DNA from: Penicillium oxalicum
Taxonomy: Eukaryota > Ascomycota > Eurotiomycetes > Eurotiales > Aspergillaceae
DNA length: 64,000 nt
Assembly: GCF_001723175.1 (NCBI RefSeq)
Contig: NC_064655.1
Location: 1,860,001-1,924,000, forward strand
Direction of reading: 5' to 3'
The notes beneath the pieces were generated by a model. It searched no databases. It was not told where the DNA came from and saw only the letters and a program-made list of their open reading frames with translations. Below, piece by piece: positions 22,688 to 35,500 of this stretch; the first letter of the stretch is position 1; every line of letters begins with the position of its first letter. A program made the translations under genes and the position numbers.

Positions 22688-22905
22688 TGGGACTTTGTGT
22701 GTCCGTTCGGCGAAGAACTCTCGGAGGGAAAGGAAGGGAATGAGGTCGTGTGTGGTTTCACGACTTGGTGGTTTTTGAGTTCACTGGCAAAAGGCTTGTC
22801 AACCTCCACGGACAACCGTCTACCGAATGAGAGTGGGTAGGTGTCTGTCGTGATGACCACCGAAGACGAGCGTGGCTGCAGGCTAAGAACAGCGGACTCG
22901 GGAGG

Positions 22906-22911
22906 TTTATA
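22906..22911 (-). promoter_or_regulatory. Candidate TATA box of the symporter gene
   Basis: Reads TATAAA on the minus strand, about 220 bases upstream of the symporter start codon. Position and orientation fit a core promoter with a leader of roughly 150-190 nt. Confidence 0.5.
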
Positions 22912-23399
22912 TGGAAGAACCAAAGTGACGGATGACGATGGAAGAAAAAACGACAATCAGAGAAAAGGGACTCGCAGCGTGCGCGCAGGCTCATTGCTGA
23001 TAAGTCGAGTGGCGGGCTCCACTGAAGGTCGCACTTTCCATCGCCCGGCAGAAGGAACCATCAGGCCAAAAAAAAAAAAGTGAGAAAAGAAAAAAAAAAT
23101 CGATCCACCTCGATGGGGCGGAAGGCGACCAATCTGGCCAAGACCGGCTTTACGACCGTCCGGGGCAGAGGGGAAGAATCAGGCGAGATGTGCGTCCAAC
23201 AACCCAAGTGCTCGCACTTTGGGGCAGTGGTAGCAGGGAAGCAGTGGATGGCGGGGTGGAGTTGTGATGTGGTGATGCGGCGACGAAAGCGGTGGAAGTG
23301 GGACCAAGAAACTTCTTTTTCTTTTTTTTAAGAGGGTCTCGGTCACGAGTGGAGCCCCAAGAAAAAAAAAGATGGCAGAAACGGTGGAAAGGGCCGCAA

Positions 23400-23418
23400 C
23401 CAATCAGTCGAGCACGTG
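23400..23418. promoter_or_regulatory. CCAAT box followed by CACGTG E-box
   Basis: CCAAT at 23400-23404 and CACGTG at 23413-23418, about 720 bases upstream of the symporter start. CACGTG is the core bound by Pho4/NUC-1-type bHLH regulators of phosphate genes; CCAAT is bound by the HAP/CBC complex. Further CACGTG copies are at 24264-24269, 24582-24587 (CACGTGG) and 25538-25543. Confidence 0.35.
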
Positions 23419-26400
23419 CAAGCAACAGGCTCACTCTGGCGGCTGCATTGAGTTTGGCGATCTGCCCGAAAGACGCCGGGTGGGACCTCTTCCGGTCTTC
23501 TCGTGCAGCGACGGAGCGTGGATGGCCCCACTTTGGATGTGCCCTCTCCGAGTGGGGGGTACCGGTCATGGCCGGGGCTTTTGACCGCCTACTAGATGGG
23601 GCTGCATGACCTGATATTCCACCCGCGCTGGTCAACCTACCTCCCTTAGCGAGACTTGATTTTGTTTGAGGTTTCGATCAATCCAGAAGTAACGGATTGC
23701 AAAATCATGAGTGATCGTAATCAGGGCTACTACGCCGGGCGTAAAATAAACAAAAAGCAGTCAACTCCACCCGTTTCCCCCTCTTTCACCCCAGACAATC
23801 CTGAAATAGGTGTGCATGGAATTGATCTCCGATGAGACCCTGATGGGTCGGCATGGACATCGGGGATACTATGGCAATCCCTTTTCGTCGGAAAGGACTT
23901 CCAGGTTGACCTTCACCTGAACTCTGTAGTCCACATTGTGCAGTACATTATTACAGATCCAGTGCATGCGATCACAGCATTACCGAGTCCCTCTAAGAGA
24001 ATTGCAAATCCCCTCCTTTGTGGGTGGCACTCGGACTTGGCCAGGCGAAGTCCCGTGGTCAAGGGGAAGAAAAAAAACGTTCTACAGCAATGGATCTGCC
24101 CCAAAGGATGCGCAATCAGGCACTACCTCGGTTGGTGCGAATATCTACAGTGGCACAACTCTTGGCGCACCGGCCGAGATGCACCTTAAAGTGGGTTCGT
24201 GTAGAGAGTGGCCCAGCGGCGGACGCCCTCAATACGATCGCGCTCACCGACCAGGCAGGTGCACACGTGCTCTCCTGCCCAGAGCGGCCAGGCGGGTCAG
24301 GACAAGTCCTCGCAGCCTCGCGTTCCCGACGTCCCCCCCTCAGCACTTCTCTAAACTCCTCCGCACTTTGCTAGGATGGCCGTCCGTGATAGGTCTAGTT
24401 CATGTTGGGTGGGAATGTCAACAGGGACCGTCGACCAATTTTAAGGTTTCGAGGTCAGATCTGGCGACCATAGGGTGCTCTACAACTACACTGGTTGGTA
24501 TTCCTCTCCATTTAGCCTTTTATGGTGTCTACAGAGCCCCGACTCAACCAGCCGCATCTCTCGATAAGGAGCGCAAGGTAACACGTGGCAGACCATGAAC
24601 AAATGAGAGTGGCCAGTACAAGAATAACGTCTTGCCTGTATCGGGCATGCTACGCTCTACAGGTTGTCAAAGGTGGCTCCGTCAGCGCTCCAACAAAGCC
24701 TGGGCGATCATGGGCGGAATACGGACTGCGGACTGTCGACTGTGGACTGCGGAGGCATGATGGATTATTTTCACGCCGTCGCCATGAGACCACTTGAGTG
24801 ACTTGACCCCCGGCTCCCCCGACAGAATGGCGCTAATCATCTGGGGCCTCTCCCGTCCGCAGCGGACCAGTTAAATGTCCTGCTCAGCCCATGTGCGCGC
24901 TTCTTTGGACCTCCGCCCTTCGGCCTCTGTCCTGGGGAACCAACCACACCTTACCTCTCCTAACGACATGCTCGTGGATGGCCAAACCCCCCAACTGTCC
25001 CAATCGCAGAAATCTGTCGCGGCAGGTGGTCGCGTGAGACAAGGCCAATCTTGACTAGCGCCTCCGAGGGCCTCAATCGAAGACACCTTGTCCCGAAATT
25101 CATAATCACAATGGGACTGGGACCGTTCCCCTGAGGGGACTCGGACTCCCGAGAGACGGAGAGGACAATGGCCTCGGTATAGAGAGCGCCCACACCTTGC
25201 AGCGATGATTGGGCTGAGAGACATATCACATCCCATCAATCTACTCTGAACCGGCCACAGGGCACTGACCAGAGAAATGGTCTAGGATGGCTCCCCATGA
25301 GCAACCGCCGCAAGCGCCGATTCTGGGAAAAGCATCTTTGTTGAGATGAGGATCGCCCCGAGCTTGGCTGTATGACATTGCTGTTGCTTGACGACGCCTC
25401 CTTACGTCGACGTGCAGTGCTGGAACATACAAGCAGAATTTGACGGTGCTTGATGGGTCTTGGCATTAAAGGAAGACCTTGGCAACCTCGGGCGTGGTAG
25501 TGGATGGCTTTCCAGCTACAGAGAGAGAGGGATCCGCCACGTGCGATGACCGTCCGCTCTGGCTCGTCGCGAAGAAAGGTCCACCCCCTCACATATTCAC
25601 CTCCTGATGACCCCCATTACAAAAAAAAGTCAGGCTTCGACGTCATTACGTGAATAACTCTGTGTCTGCGACTACCTGGGGCTGGTCAAATTGACCACAC
25701 GGATGTCAGATGCAGGCTTCCATCCTCCGGGAGTCACAAACGCATGAATACAGCAGATGACCCTGGGCGCACCATTACTATCCCAAGGCGCCACTCAGAC
25801 TTGTTGCAACATGAGCCAGCTGATGGCGTATGGACCGCCTGCCGTTTTCTGACGCTGCATCCACCCACCGGCTGATCATGGCTTGGTGAAGCCACCATTC
25901 CCAAATTTAATTCGAATTATTGGCAGGATCTTCTGGGACGATTGTGAGGGCCAGGAATCCGGCAAAGTCGGAAGCTGCACCCTGCGGTCTGCGGCCCCTA
26001 TTTGATACCCTGGTACCACCTGGCGGCTTGCACCGATGTCCAAAGACTCAATGAGTAGTAATAAAATGTCGATCTAAACATGAAGGCGTCTTTCGCTCCG
26101 TTCGGTAGTCGGTCATGTTGAGACCTTGCATGTAAGAAGCGCGAGTTCAGCACCTGTATGCACCATGATTCTCATTGACTTCATACATCTTACCGTTTCT
26201 GGAAGCTTAGTATCAAGATTGTATTGTCCTGGAATTAGGAATTAGCTCTGGATGGTTGCCTCAATCGGGGCGCTCCATCAAGCAACGCCCCAGCCGAGCG
26301 TTCTGCCGGGCGTCGTCAGTCGTCGGGTCTGATCTGAAACCAAAGCTGATTATCGTGTCTCCTGCCGAGAGAGGCAAATTCGAGCTACGGACACAATCCT

Positions 26401-28340
26401 CCTACTCGATCCATCAGCTAGGCCAAGCGATGAATCACCCGGAGTCCTTCATGCAAATGCCTCTGTTCATGAATCTCATTCGTCATGTGCAGATAATAGC
26501 TTCAGCCGGCCCGGGTAGACAGCTTTCCTTTTCTTTTTTCTTTAGAAGCCCGGAGCCCTTTTGTGGCGCTCGCCATATGGTCTTTGTGCAATTGAGTTTT
26601 TTTTTTCAAACCGACACAATCAAACAATAAATCCCCACGAGACGAGGTCACGACTGCTTTCTCATCGACACGATGCTTCGCTTTACGAGCGCGCTGTCGC
26701 GGCTCGCGAATCGAGTGGACGTGGACAACGTCTCTCGCATTGACGGAGATCCTTGAAGCCGATGAGATGATAGACCGCAATAAACCGCCAATGCCGTACA
26801 GAAGACTGGATACCCAGTAGGATCTAAATCGATTCGTGGGCGGAGTGGTTTTCTTCACACGGTGGCTCGTTGAACGGACTGGGAACAGGGTCGGTTGGTA
26901 ATCAAATGAGGAGGCCAATGGTTCTGAGGGATGCAGCAACTGATGGCCATCAGAGGCAGTCTGCTTCAATTCGACATGGCCTTTCTGACCTGGTGTAGAA
27001 CGCTCGCCCTTGTCGCGACTCATGTCACATTCCAGAACGCGGGACCCATTCATGACCGCCGAGCGTTCTCTGTTTCTCGATTCTCTGCAAAGAGATGTGG
27101 CTCAACCCGAGTAAAAAAAAAAGTAATGAGACGCACAGAACCATCGCAGAGACGGGAGGTACATCCCTTGTCCACTCAGTAGTCTGCTGAAGCAATAATG
27201 AAACCCCATCGTTCCAGTTCGCGAATGACTTCCCTCGTCCGAAGCCCCTGTGTGTGTGAATATGGTTGCGATGACCAATCCACGAGAAAAAAAAGATGAG
27301 GGCTTCGTTTTAGCTCTCAATCCCGACGATATCATTGTAGGCGCGACGCATGCATCTATGTGCAACATTTGCTGGATGAAAATGATGAAATATGGAAATT
27401 CTCCCAGACGGAACATCCACGTTTGGTTGGAATGGTCCTTGGACCGACTCTGCATCACATGAAGGGCACACTCTCAAGCATCCTGACGTATCTTCAAGAG
27501 TAAACGCCGCCCAAGGGCGATGAGTTTGACGATCTTAACAATGATACTCATATTATCATCCAAAACATCTGGTCCTACCGACTCTCTTCTGTGACTCGGC
27601 CTCCTATCCCCATCCTCCTCCCCGGCATGCATATCCGGGGCTGGAAAGTCGATGCTCACATTCCAGAACCCAGCCACCATCTGAAAGGGGGGTATATTTC
27701 CAACCCACAAACGACTCCACTGTCCAATCATCATCGCGTTTATCGCTCTCTCCTTGATCGCACATATCGACCCAAGACAGTCAAATGCCCACCCCCGTGG
27801 TCGGCAGAATGACTCGATATTGCGGAAGCACTACGGAGACGGAATCATCCATCGGGATCTCTCAGACATGCACCCGACACCACCAGTGAGGTTAAAGGGA
27901 CCGATGGGACCGGGAGATTGGGCCCTCGTGACTCGTGGTCGTGTCCACTTTTCTTTCGTTCCCCTGCATTTGCGATGCCAAGATGGACTCTGTTCGAGCT
28001 GGGGAAGGGGACAGGATGGGCCCGATTCCTGAGCGGAGCGGGGGCAGCCCTCGATGGGAATGGGGGGGAAGGAGAGGGCCTTTGAATTTCTCTCTTCAGG
28101 CGTTCGCAACGGTGACGGACATACCTGGAGAATGTTCATTTCCTGCGAGGGAACTATTATGTATAAGACTTGGAGGTTGGAAGCATCGGGGTATGTGCCA
28201 GTCATTTCGACGATTTGCGGATTCGAACCTGTTTCACGATTGCTCTTGATTTTGGTCTCGCTCTTGCTCTCCTCCAGGATCCTCGGGTTGGTATCGTGTG
28301 GTGAGATCGACACGTTGAGTCTTCCTCCTTGAATCCTTTT

Positions 28341-28342
<2 letters not shown>

Positions 28343-28376
<34 letters not shown>
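28343..28376 (+). repeat. Homopolymer T tract, 34 T
   Basis: An uninterrupted T run about 290 bases upstream of the SUR7-type gene start. The true length may differ from the assembly. Confidence 0.9.
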
Positions 28377-28377
<1 letters not shown>

Positions 28378-28664
28378 GTTTGGTGTGCATCTTCGTCGCC
28401 GTGAACACTTCGCGATTCCATGCTTTCAGGCCCGTACTAATGCCTATTGTGTTCGACAGTGTAGGCAGATATTTCTTCAGCGGTCGAAGCTCGCCGATTT
28501 GGTGGTCATCGAGCCAGTGCATTCAATTGACTCCACTGCTTTGAAGCATCATCTAAACAATTCACATCATCAGCCCTGCTGCACACCATTTGCATTCACC
28601 ACGGAGACTTTGTACACACTGTCGGTTACCGCGGTTGTCGTCGACCAAAACACACGCACCCATC

Positions 28665-30023
28665 ATGATGAATCCGAAGAATCTTTTCCCGGTGACTATG
28701 GCACTGATTGCCTTTGTCATCACCAATTGCTGCCTCTTTGCCGGGACAAAACCCAACGTCCTTGATAGCGTGGATCTCCTCAGGGTACGTACTCGCATTG
28801 TCCTGTCCCCGGGCGTGAGAATTCTGGCTTCGATGTCTCGTACCCCATCTCCTGTGCACCAAAAAGCCAGAGGCGTCAAGCTTCCCGCGACATGGAAACA
28901 AAACTCACTCCTCCGGCTATGATCTCTTTTAGCTCTACACCCCTGACGGCAACTCCATCTCCTCGCCGCACGACTTCTACTCCATCCACGTCATGTCCTA
29001 CTGTCAGGGCACCATTGGGCCCATGCCACCAGGAACCACCGATCCCTTCGGCTCCCGCAATGTCACTGCATGCTCCAACCGGACCATTCTCTTCTCCTTT
29101 GATCCCACTATCGCCTGGCCTCGCGATCTCACCCATGGTCCAGATTTGCAGTGGCCTCGAGTGATCAGTGATGATTTTCGCGCTTTCCAGATGACGAGCC
29201 GTGCGATGGCGGTGATGTACAGTATCGGGGTGGGTGCTGTTGGATCAGTGCTGTTGGTCAAGATCTTTGCAATGGCGATGCCCAAGTTACAGCTTGGTGT
29301 GTTTGAATTTGGGTTTATGCTGGTAAGTCTTTCATTGCTTGGTATCTTGCCTCCCAGTTGAAGGCATTTTTCCGCCTCCTGTTCTTATTGTTTTTGTTCT
29401 TGCCCCTTCCTCATTGCCTTTTCCGGGAATGCAAGAACGTGATTTTCTGGGTATTTCTTTTCTTTTCCTTGCCTCTTTCTTCTCTCTTTCGCTTGCAAAT
29501 TTTCGCGCGGGCCATGAAAACTTGTTGTCAATCTTGGTTTCTTCATGTCTTTCTGCTTGCACGGGATGATTCTTGGGTGGTGGTCTCCTGACTGTCCTCA
29601 CCATCGTGACCCTTTGCATCCAGAGCGGTCTGAGCATGGTCACGCGGGGACAGACCAGGCCGCCAACTACCTGAACCTGCTTTTCCGGGTTGCCTTTTTT
29701 TTCTCCCCTTGCTTGAGGATGAGCTCCGTCTCTAACCATTGTTGTCGTCTCATCAGCTGGGAACTCTGAGTGTCGGCATCGCTTCCGTGATCGCCAACGT
29801 CCTCGCGTACGAATTGGTGCAGCTGATCAACGCTCACGGCGACGGGTCCAACGTCTCCGCTCAGTATGGGGGGAAATTCCTTGGAATGACATGGGCATCG
29901 GCGGCGCTGATGATGCTAGGAACGTGGATCAGTTTCTCCAACGCTTTTTCTCCCGGTGGAAATGCTGCATCCTCGTCATCGTCCAGTGAGCCAGCGCCGG
30001 CCAAGGACGAAGAGTGCCAGTAG
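28665..30023 (+). CDS. SUR7/PalI-type four-helix plasma-membrane protein
   Basis: Three exons, with introns at 28785-28932 and 29323-29756, give 258 aa. Helix 1 is at the N-terminus (LFPVTMALIAFVITNCCLFA). An extracellular loop with FYSIHVMSYCQG and a second Cys (VTACSNRT) matches the SUR7-family pattern. Helix 2 is AMAVMYSIGVGAVGSVLLVK, helix 3 FEFGFML joined to LGTLSVGIASVIANVLAYEL, and helix 4 KFLGMTWASAALMMLGTW. A Ser/Glu/Lys tail ends it. Members organise eisosome/MCC membrane patches, septa or pH sensing (PalI/Rim9); which of these applies is unknown. Two adjacent ATGs exist; the first is used. Intron 2 is unusually long at 434 nt but has a good donor, branch (TCTAACC) and acceptor, and the join gives an uninterrupted helix 3. 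The gene is isolated inside a gene-poor region. Confidence 0.82.
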
Positions 30024-31228
30024 TCTCTCCTATGCCGAGAATGAGATAGAGAGAGAGAGAAGAGAAAAGGGAATTTTTCTCGTCTCGAAGGGGCGAATAT
30101 TGAGAGACCCTGAAGCCACATTGACTGCATCTACGACCGCACAAGTTCGGATGAGAGAAAGGGGATATTCGTGATTACGAACGGGGGAGGGGCAGTGCAG
30201 AAATAACAATAGACAAGACCCATCCAGCAGGTAGGCGGCTGGGACATATCCATGTACATAGCAGGTAAAACACGGGCCTCGGATTACTATACCCTCTCCA
30301 ATCTCTCTCTCTCCCTCTTTCCCCCCCTTGGAAGAAAACCTGGCCCGACTGGGTGGAAATTACTCTCGAGGCGAGATTGAAGTTCCTCGGCTATGCATCC
30401 GGTCATTGGGCCACCATCGCATCGTCTCTGGAAATATAGATCCCGTGGATAAAATCACATGCCTATGAAGTGCATCTCACTTGACACTATAGTAACACTG
30501 TAGTACTGTCCGCAAATTCTCTGCATCCTACAAAGTTTAATTCTCTCCATGTAGATTATTTCACTCTGAAAGGTCAACTTACCAAGTGACTACTGTATCA
30601 AAACTACGGGCTACCTACCTACCTAACCGCCATCATGAACCTGAACACCCCTTGACCCCCTCCCCCCGGTCCTCTCGGCGACAAGTCCGTCTCGCCTCTT
30701 CTGACTGGAAAAAAAAATTCACCCATGTGATAAAAAGAAGATTTATAGCCTGGGAGTAACAGTCTACTAACAGTATACTGCCAGTGGTAACTAGTTACTT
30801 GTCTTCTACCGCGCATGACCGGACAATTCTGACATCGACATCGACATCGAATAAAGTCACGAGGTCTCGGATATGCAGGAAATATCCAGCCTTGAAAATT
30901 TCAGGTCGAGTTTGGCTGTTTTCTAGGTATACAGTGGTGGGTGCGAGACCGGGCAAAGATGGGCGTGTGTATCGTTGTAGCCCGGGCACCTTGTCTCTTA
31001 CTTTTCTACTGTTAAGGCATTTAGGGAGAATCAGAGTGACAAATCCAGATAATTAGAATCAGATGCTGTGCACCCTTTCGATGCCGGTCGATCTGTAATG
31101 CCCCGTGTTTCATGCATGACTGAAGGATTTCCTGATTCCTTGGTCGACAGGTTGAAGCGCGGGGGGGTTTGTTGAAGGGGGATTTTACCTATTTTTCCTT
31201 AGCGGAGAGGAGGAACCTGACTACTAGT

Positions 31229-31257
31229 GGGGGGGGGGGGGGGGGGGGGGGGGGGGG
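31229..31257 (+). repeat. Homopolymer G tract, 29 G
   Basis: An uninterrupted G run in non-coding DNA. It could form a G-quadruplex; its length is likely to vary and to be hard to sequence. Confidence 0.9.
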
Positions 31258-32539
31258 AGGTACTCTAGGGATCGATATTGGTGGGATGTATACATATGCA
31301 GATGCAGATGCAAATGCGCTTGCAGGTGTAGTTGCAGCTGCAGTCGGTGCCTGGCATATTCATGTGCGTATATTGTTGGACTGGACGGGACGAGTCTCTA
31401 GGTACAGTGTAACATCGGGTGTGCGACTACGACACAAAATGAAATACGTAGATGTAGTACAGTGTACTAGTCTGGGTCTCGGCTTCGCCGTAGAAAGCTA
31501 TTCTTGCGTGGGTAAGGTGGTGCCCGTAGTTACGAGTTGGGATCGATCGCTTCTATCTTTTCGTCTTTTCTTAAGGGGTTTCAGGATGATGAGTGTCAAA
31601 TTGATTGGATCTGTTTTTGGGAACTCCCGTTTTCGAGGGGGGGTTGATTGAAGAACTCCCCCCCCCCCTCGTGTCAACGTTGATGATAGACGGATAGACA
31701 GATAGGTATAGAACACGATCTAGTCAGTACAGTCTCGCGGACTGTGTTGCAGTGATGCACCATCATACCTACCACATATCTAGGGAAGTTTTTTTTTTTT
31801 TTAAAAAGAAAAAAGAGTAAACAACACTTCCATCGAGGCCCGACTGGACAATTATCCAACTACAATATGATTATGATGTGGACGGTTGACCCAGGCTCCC
31901 TTCATAACCTGCTGTGCAAGGTTCTTCCACGCAATCCACCGAGAACATGAATACTGCATCCCATCACCGGTTGGAAACCATCCCCCCACCTCAAGAAAAG
32001 AAACCCATTCCAAAGCATGCAATTGGTTCACGACCCAACCCTTTGGAACCTGGTCACCCACTAGCCCAACTTTTTGTTTACATGATGCCCTGTCCCCTGT
32101 TCCCTTCCCGCTCGAGCCATCGATCCAGGAAATGGCGCAAGCCTACAACGTCAAGGCGTCGGGAAAACGGCCGATAGCCACCATCTTCCGCCGCCTCCAA
32201 ATCCTCCCCCCCCCCTCCTCTTCCCCCTCCATTCCCCATCTACAAGCTACAAGCTCCATGGACAAGCCACGGTGGAGATGAGCGGGAGAGGTAGAGAGAA
32301 AAGTCAACATGAAGTGGTACTGAATAGTCGTGAATCCTCGAGAATGTACCCAGTGTGCACTCGAGATGCTGGGTAAACCCCCCTGGTCTGATTCTGAAGA
32401 TATCAAAAAAGAAAAAGAAAAAAGTATAACATCTCCAGTGCCTCCTCCGAGGACCAACAAGTTGGATAGGAAACTACATACTCATTCGGAACTAGTGCAT
32501 ACACAAATTCCAGAGTCCCAGTTGAGCGGACGTTGAGAC

Positions 32540-32551
32540 TACAGTACTGTA
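32540..32551. repeat. Perfect 12-bp palindrome TACAGTACTGTA
   Basis: A self-complementary word made of two abutting copies of the TACTGTA-type heptamer that recurs in this block and downstream of mpdA. Function unknown. Confidence 0.6.
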
Positions 32552-35500
32552 TCACACGGCGGGATGTCCCGTGTCACTGACGAGCATCTCCACCCGAGGT
32601 CGCTCATTTCCCATTCGACTCTCAAATCAGCTGCTCGGACCGGTGGAGGAAGAAAAGTAAGAGACCTGATCGGATCTGACCTTGACTTGACCTGACTTGA
32701 TCACCGATAGGACAGTCCCGTTCGATGACTGACATATCTGTTTCTACAGGGCATAGTAAGTTTGCATATCCCCGTCCCCGATCCTGCTCCTCATCTGTGA
32801 TTCTTGATGAACCCGTCCCCAGTCAACCCAAGGTGAGCTTAGTTGGGTTAGATTGAGGTAATAGTCCATTTCCTTTCTTTCCTCTCCCCCCTGTATCTTC
32901 ATAGAATCTACTAGCCCCGACCAGGAACGGAGAACGAGACGGGGATCGGCAATAAAAAAAAAACAACAAAAAAAGTAGACCCTAGAAACTCAAGCCCCAA
33001 AGCAGCAACAGCAGCAGCAGCCCATTTCCATTCTATTCAACCCTCAAACACTCCCTCCATCCAAAAAAATCTCATCCATCATCATCTAATGTGTCGAATC
33101 CAATGGAAAACCATCGAGGCATCCTGCGATAGGGTCCACCCGTCGTTTTCCAACCTGCCTAGGATGATCCGTATCCCCCCCCGCTCTCCATCCTCTTTCT
33201 CCAGGACGATTATCCATGATTCCAGTCCATGTGTGTGGGCCCGTGGGACTCGGGGGAGACGTCTAGTGCGGAAAAGACAGGGTCTGTATTTTGACCCGAC
33301 TCTTTCTGGCCTGTTACGGTACGCCGGGTGTACAATGTATTGTCATTTGTTGGAAAACCCCCTTTCGACAGAGGGGGCGTTTCAAGAGGACTATTCTGAT
33401 TTGGGATTAGTCTGGTGTTATAGGTATTATTTTGAGGGGGCTTTCCCTTTTGAGGTTGGAAATATGAATAGGAAAAGAGTGATCTTTACGGGGAAGAGAG
33501 GAGAGGGGTTAGGTTGAGGAATAAAAGTATAGGATCCAAAACGATGAGAAGTGGAAAACAGAGGGGGAAAAAAAAAAACTGGGTCTCTGCCTGTCAAGCC
33601 GTTCATTCCAACGTCACCACTTGTGGAGCCCTTGAAAATTGTAGTAGGGATGTCCACTACATGTTCAAAAAGTGAAGGAATCAGTAGCAGCACCGAGGAA
33701 CTGTAGTAGTTACTATATGTGGACACAGTAGGTATGTCGCACTATACTGTAGTATGGAGTGAAGGTTACTAGTGTCGAATGCAAGAGTGTTCAGAACTCC
33801 CTGGGGCGTAAAGGATCGGCCAACGGGCCAATCGTTGATCACAGAGTGTGATATAGAGATAGTAGAAACCCAAGAGCATTATGTTCAAAATGCTGTGGGA
33901 GCCCAAGGTTCCAGCTAAAATGTATCCAAGGTATGTAGCCCGACGCTGGCAGATATTCGAATCTTATCAATAGGACAGGCCAAGGGGTCCATACATGTAA
34001 GACTCACTCTCTAACGGCCGGATCGATGCGTCCACGCGAATATATACAAATGAACCTCGACAATCATTCTCCCCTCTTTTCTCTCACGTAGCTAAACGAT
34101 CTAGTCCTGATCTCGTGAGACTCATAATTCAACAATAAACAGGTCCAGGTGACCCATGTACATGTGCACTCCTTGATCAAGTCAAGGCCGAACGTGGATT
34201 ATCCACGAGATCGCGGGGGAGGCGCTTCCTCCCTCATCGGAAGACGCACTCGACATGGACGGGAATCTCCAATTTTCTGCATCTCCCGTCCACGGTACCT
34301 CATCTCATCACTCACGATAATACCATACCACTACACCAAACCTCTCGTCCGGTAAAGCGTATATACACTATCCAGTCTTGATTGGATTTCCAGGTTGAAA
34401 GACAGTACATGAGGGATAATTTGTTCCCGATGGACATTTCCATTTTAGGAAAGCAAAGAGGCCTCAAGAGGCTATATCACCATCATGGTAACCCCCGTGT
34501 TGCTGATTGATGCTCGGTCTGGTATTGGACCAGATCTCCTCTAGGACCACAGTCCTCCGGTTCACGAGGGGAAGGAGGGAAAGGATTTGTTCTATTTCAC
34601 GTGGGAGCTGTGCAAGGGAAGGTGCACGATATACTTTGTGGTGTGGCTGGCGGGCGAGCGCGGGCATCCTCGGCGGAGCACCCGAACACTCGGGATGTTC
34701 CTGGGTTACCTACGGCCGTATGGCTGTATGGATCTGTACAGCGCGTACGCAGCCACGGCACTGATGCAGGTGCTCCTGTCTGGCTGGATTGGTATTGTGC
34801 ATCGTGGCTGTCCGTTTGCCAAGCTTGTCCCGTAACGATGACGAGTGGGGAAAGTACTCATTGGTCAACTGAAAAGAAGAGGTCCGATCCATGGACTGGT
34901 CGACCGAGAGGCTAGATCGGATTGGGTCTGGGCCCTCTTTTGGTGGTGCAGCCAGGGTTGTCTAACTCGGAACTGACTAACGACTGCCTGTCCGGCGCCC
35001 GCCGAACGCGGATTCGTGGATCATCGTGAGATGTCAAGGCGGGAGAGAGAGAGAGAGGGGGGGGAGAAGCAAGACATCGCGTGGGAATGAGTATGGGTAT
35101 CAAGCCATACCATCAAGGATGCATGTCATCGAAGATGGCTAAGTGAGGATGAGTGCCAAGGTCAGACCGTGGCCTAAACGGGTCCCCAGCGTTGGTGCTG
35201 TCCGTCATTTGGGGGCTCGACATCACTTTTGACGATGCAAGGATAGAAAAGCAGGCATTCAAGTCCGGGCTAGAAGCGGGATCAAAGAGAGAGAAAGAGA
35301 AAGAGAGAGAGAGGGAGGGTGTGAGCACGAGAAGGAAGGTGCGGAGAAGACAAGAGCAGTACACGACGACAGGATGTTATAATTCTTGCGGAACAGAACA
35401 TGGTCCATCAATCTATCCTTTTGACCTAGGTTTTCCCCAGGCTTCCAGGACGTGGTTCTTGTTGTCAGAGGAAACTACCTCTACCACAAGGAGACTGCAA

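Larger units (their letters stand above)
22688..28664. other. Gene-poor block, about 6 kb
   Basis: The first kilobases are upstream of the symporter and carry its TATA candidate and CACGTG sites. Beyond that I see no gene I can support. Open frames are short, overlap on several frames and lack motifs; the longest is 210 codons from an ATG at 23966 (to 24598), without recognisable domains. Short A and T runs are frequent (e.g. 23067-23099). No tRNA was found; the minus-strand GGTTCGAATCC near 28224 looks like a B box but has no A box or acceptor stem. Confidence 0.55.

Noticed and set aside
28200..28240. GGTTCGAATCC on the minus strand, like a tRNA B box
   Set aside because: No A box at the right distance, no acceptor or anticodon stem could be drawn.
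29358..29591. A Leu/Phe-rich frame inside intron 2 of the SUR7-type gene
   Set aside because: It would break the third membrane helix, and it ends in a stop; it arises from T-rich intron sequence.
31169..31651. A 160-codon open frame containing a poly-Gly run
   Set aside because: It is only the translation of the G29 tract and flanking simple repeats.
34464..34915. Several overlapping open frames on both strands
   Set aside because: Three or more frames are open at once, none has a motif, and no splice model joins them to anything.
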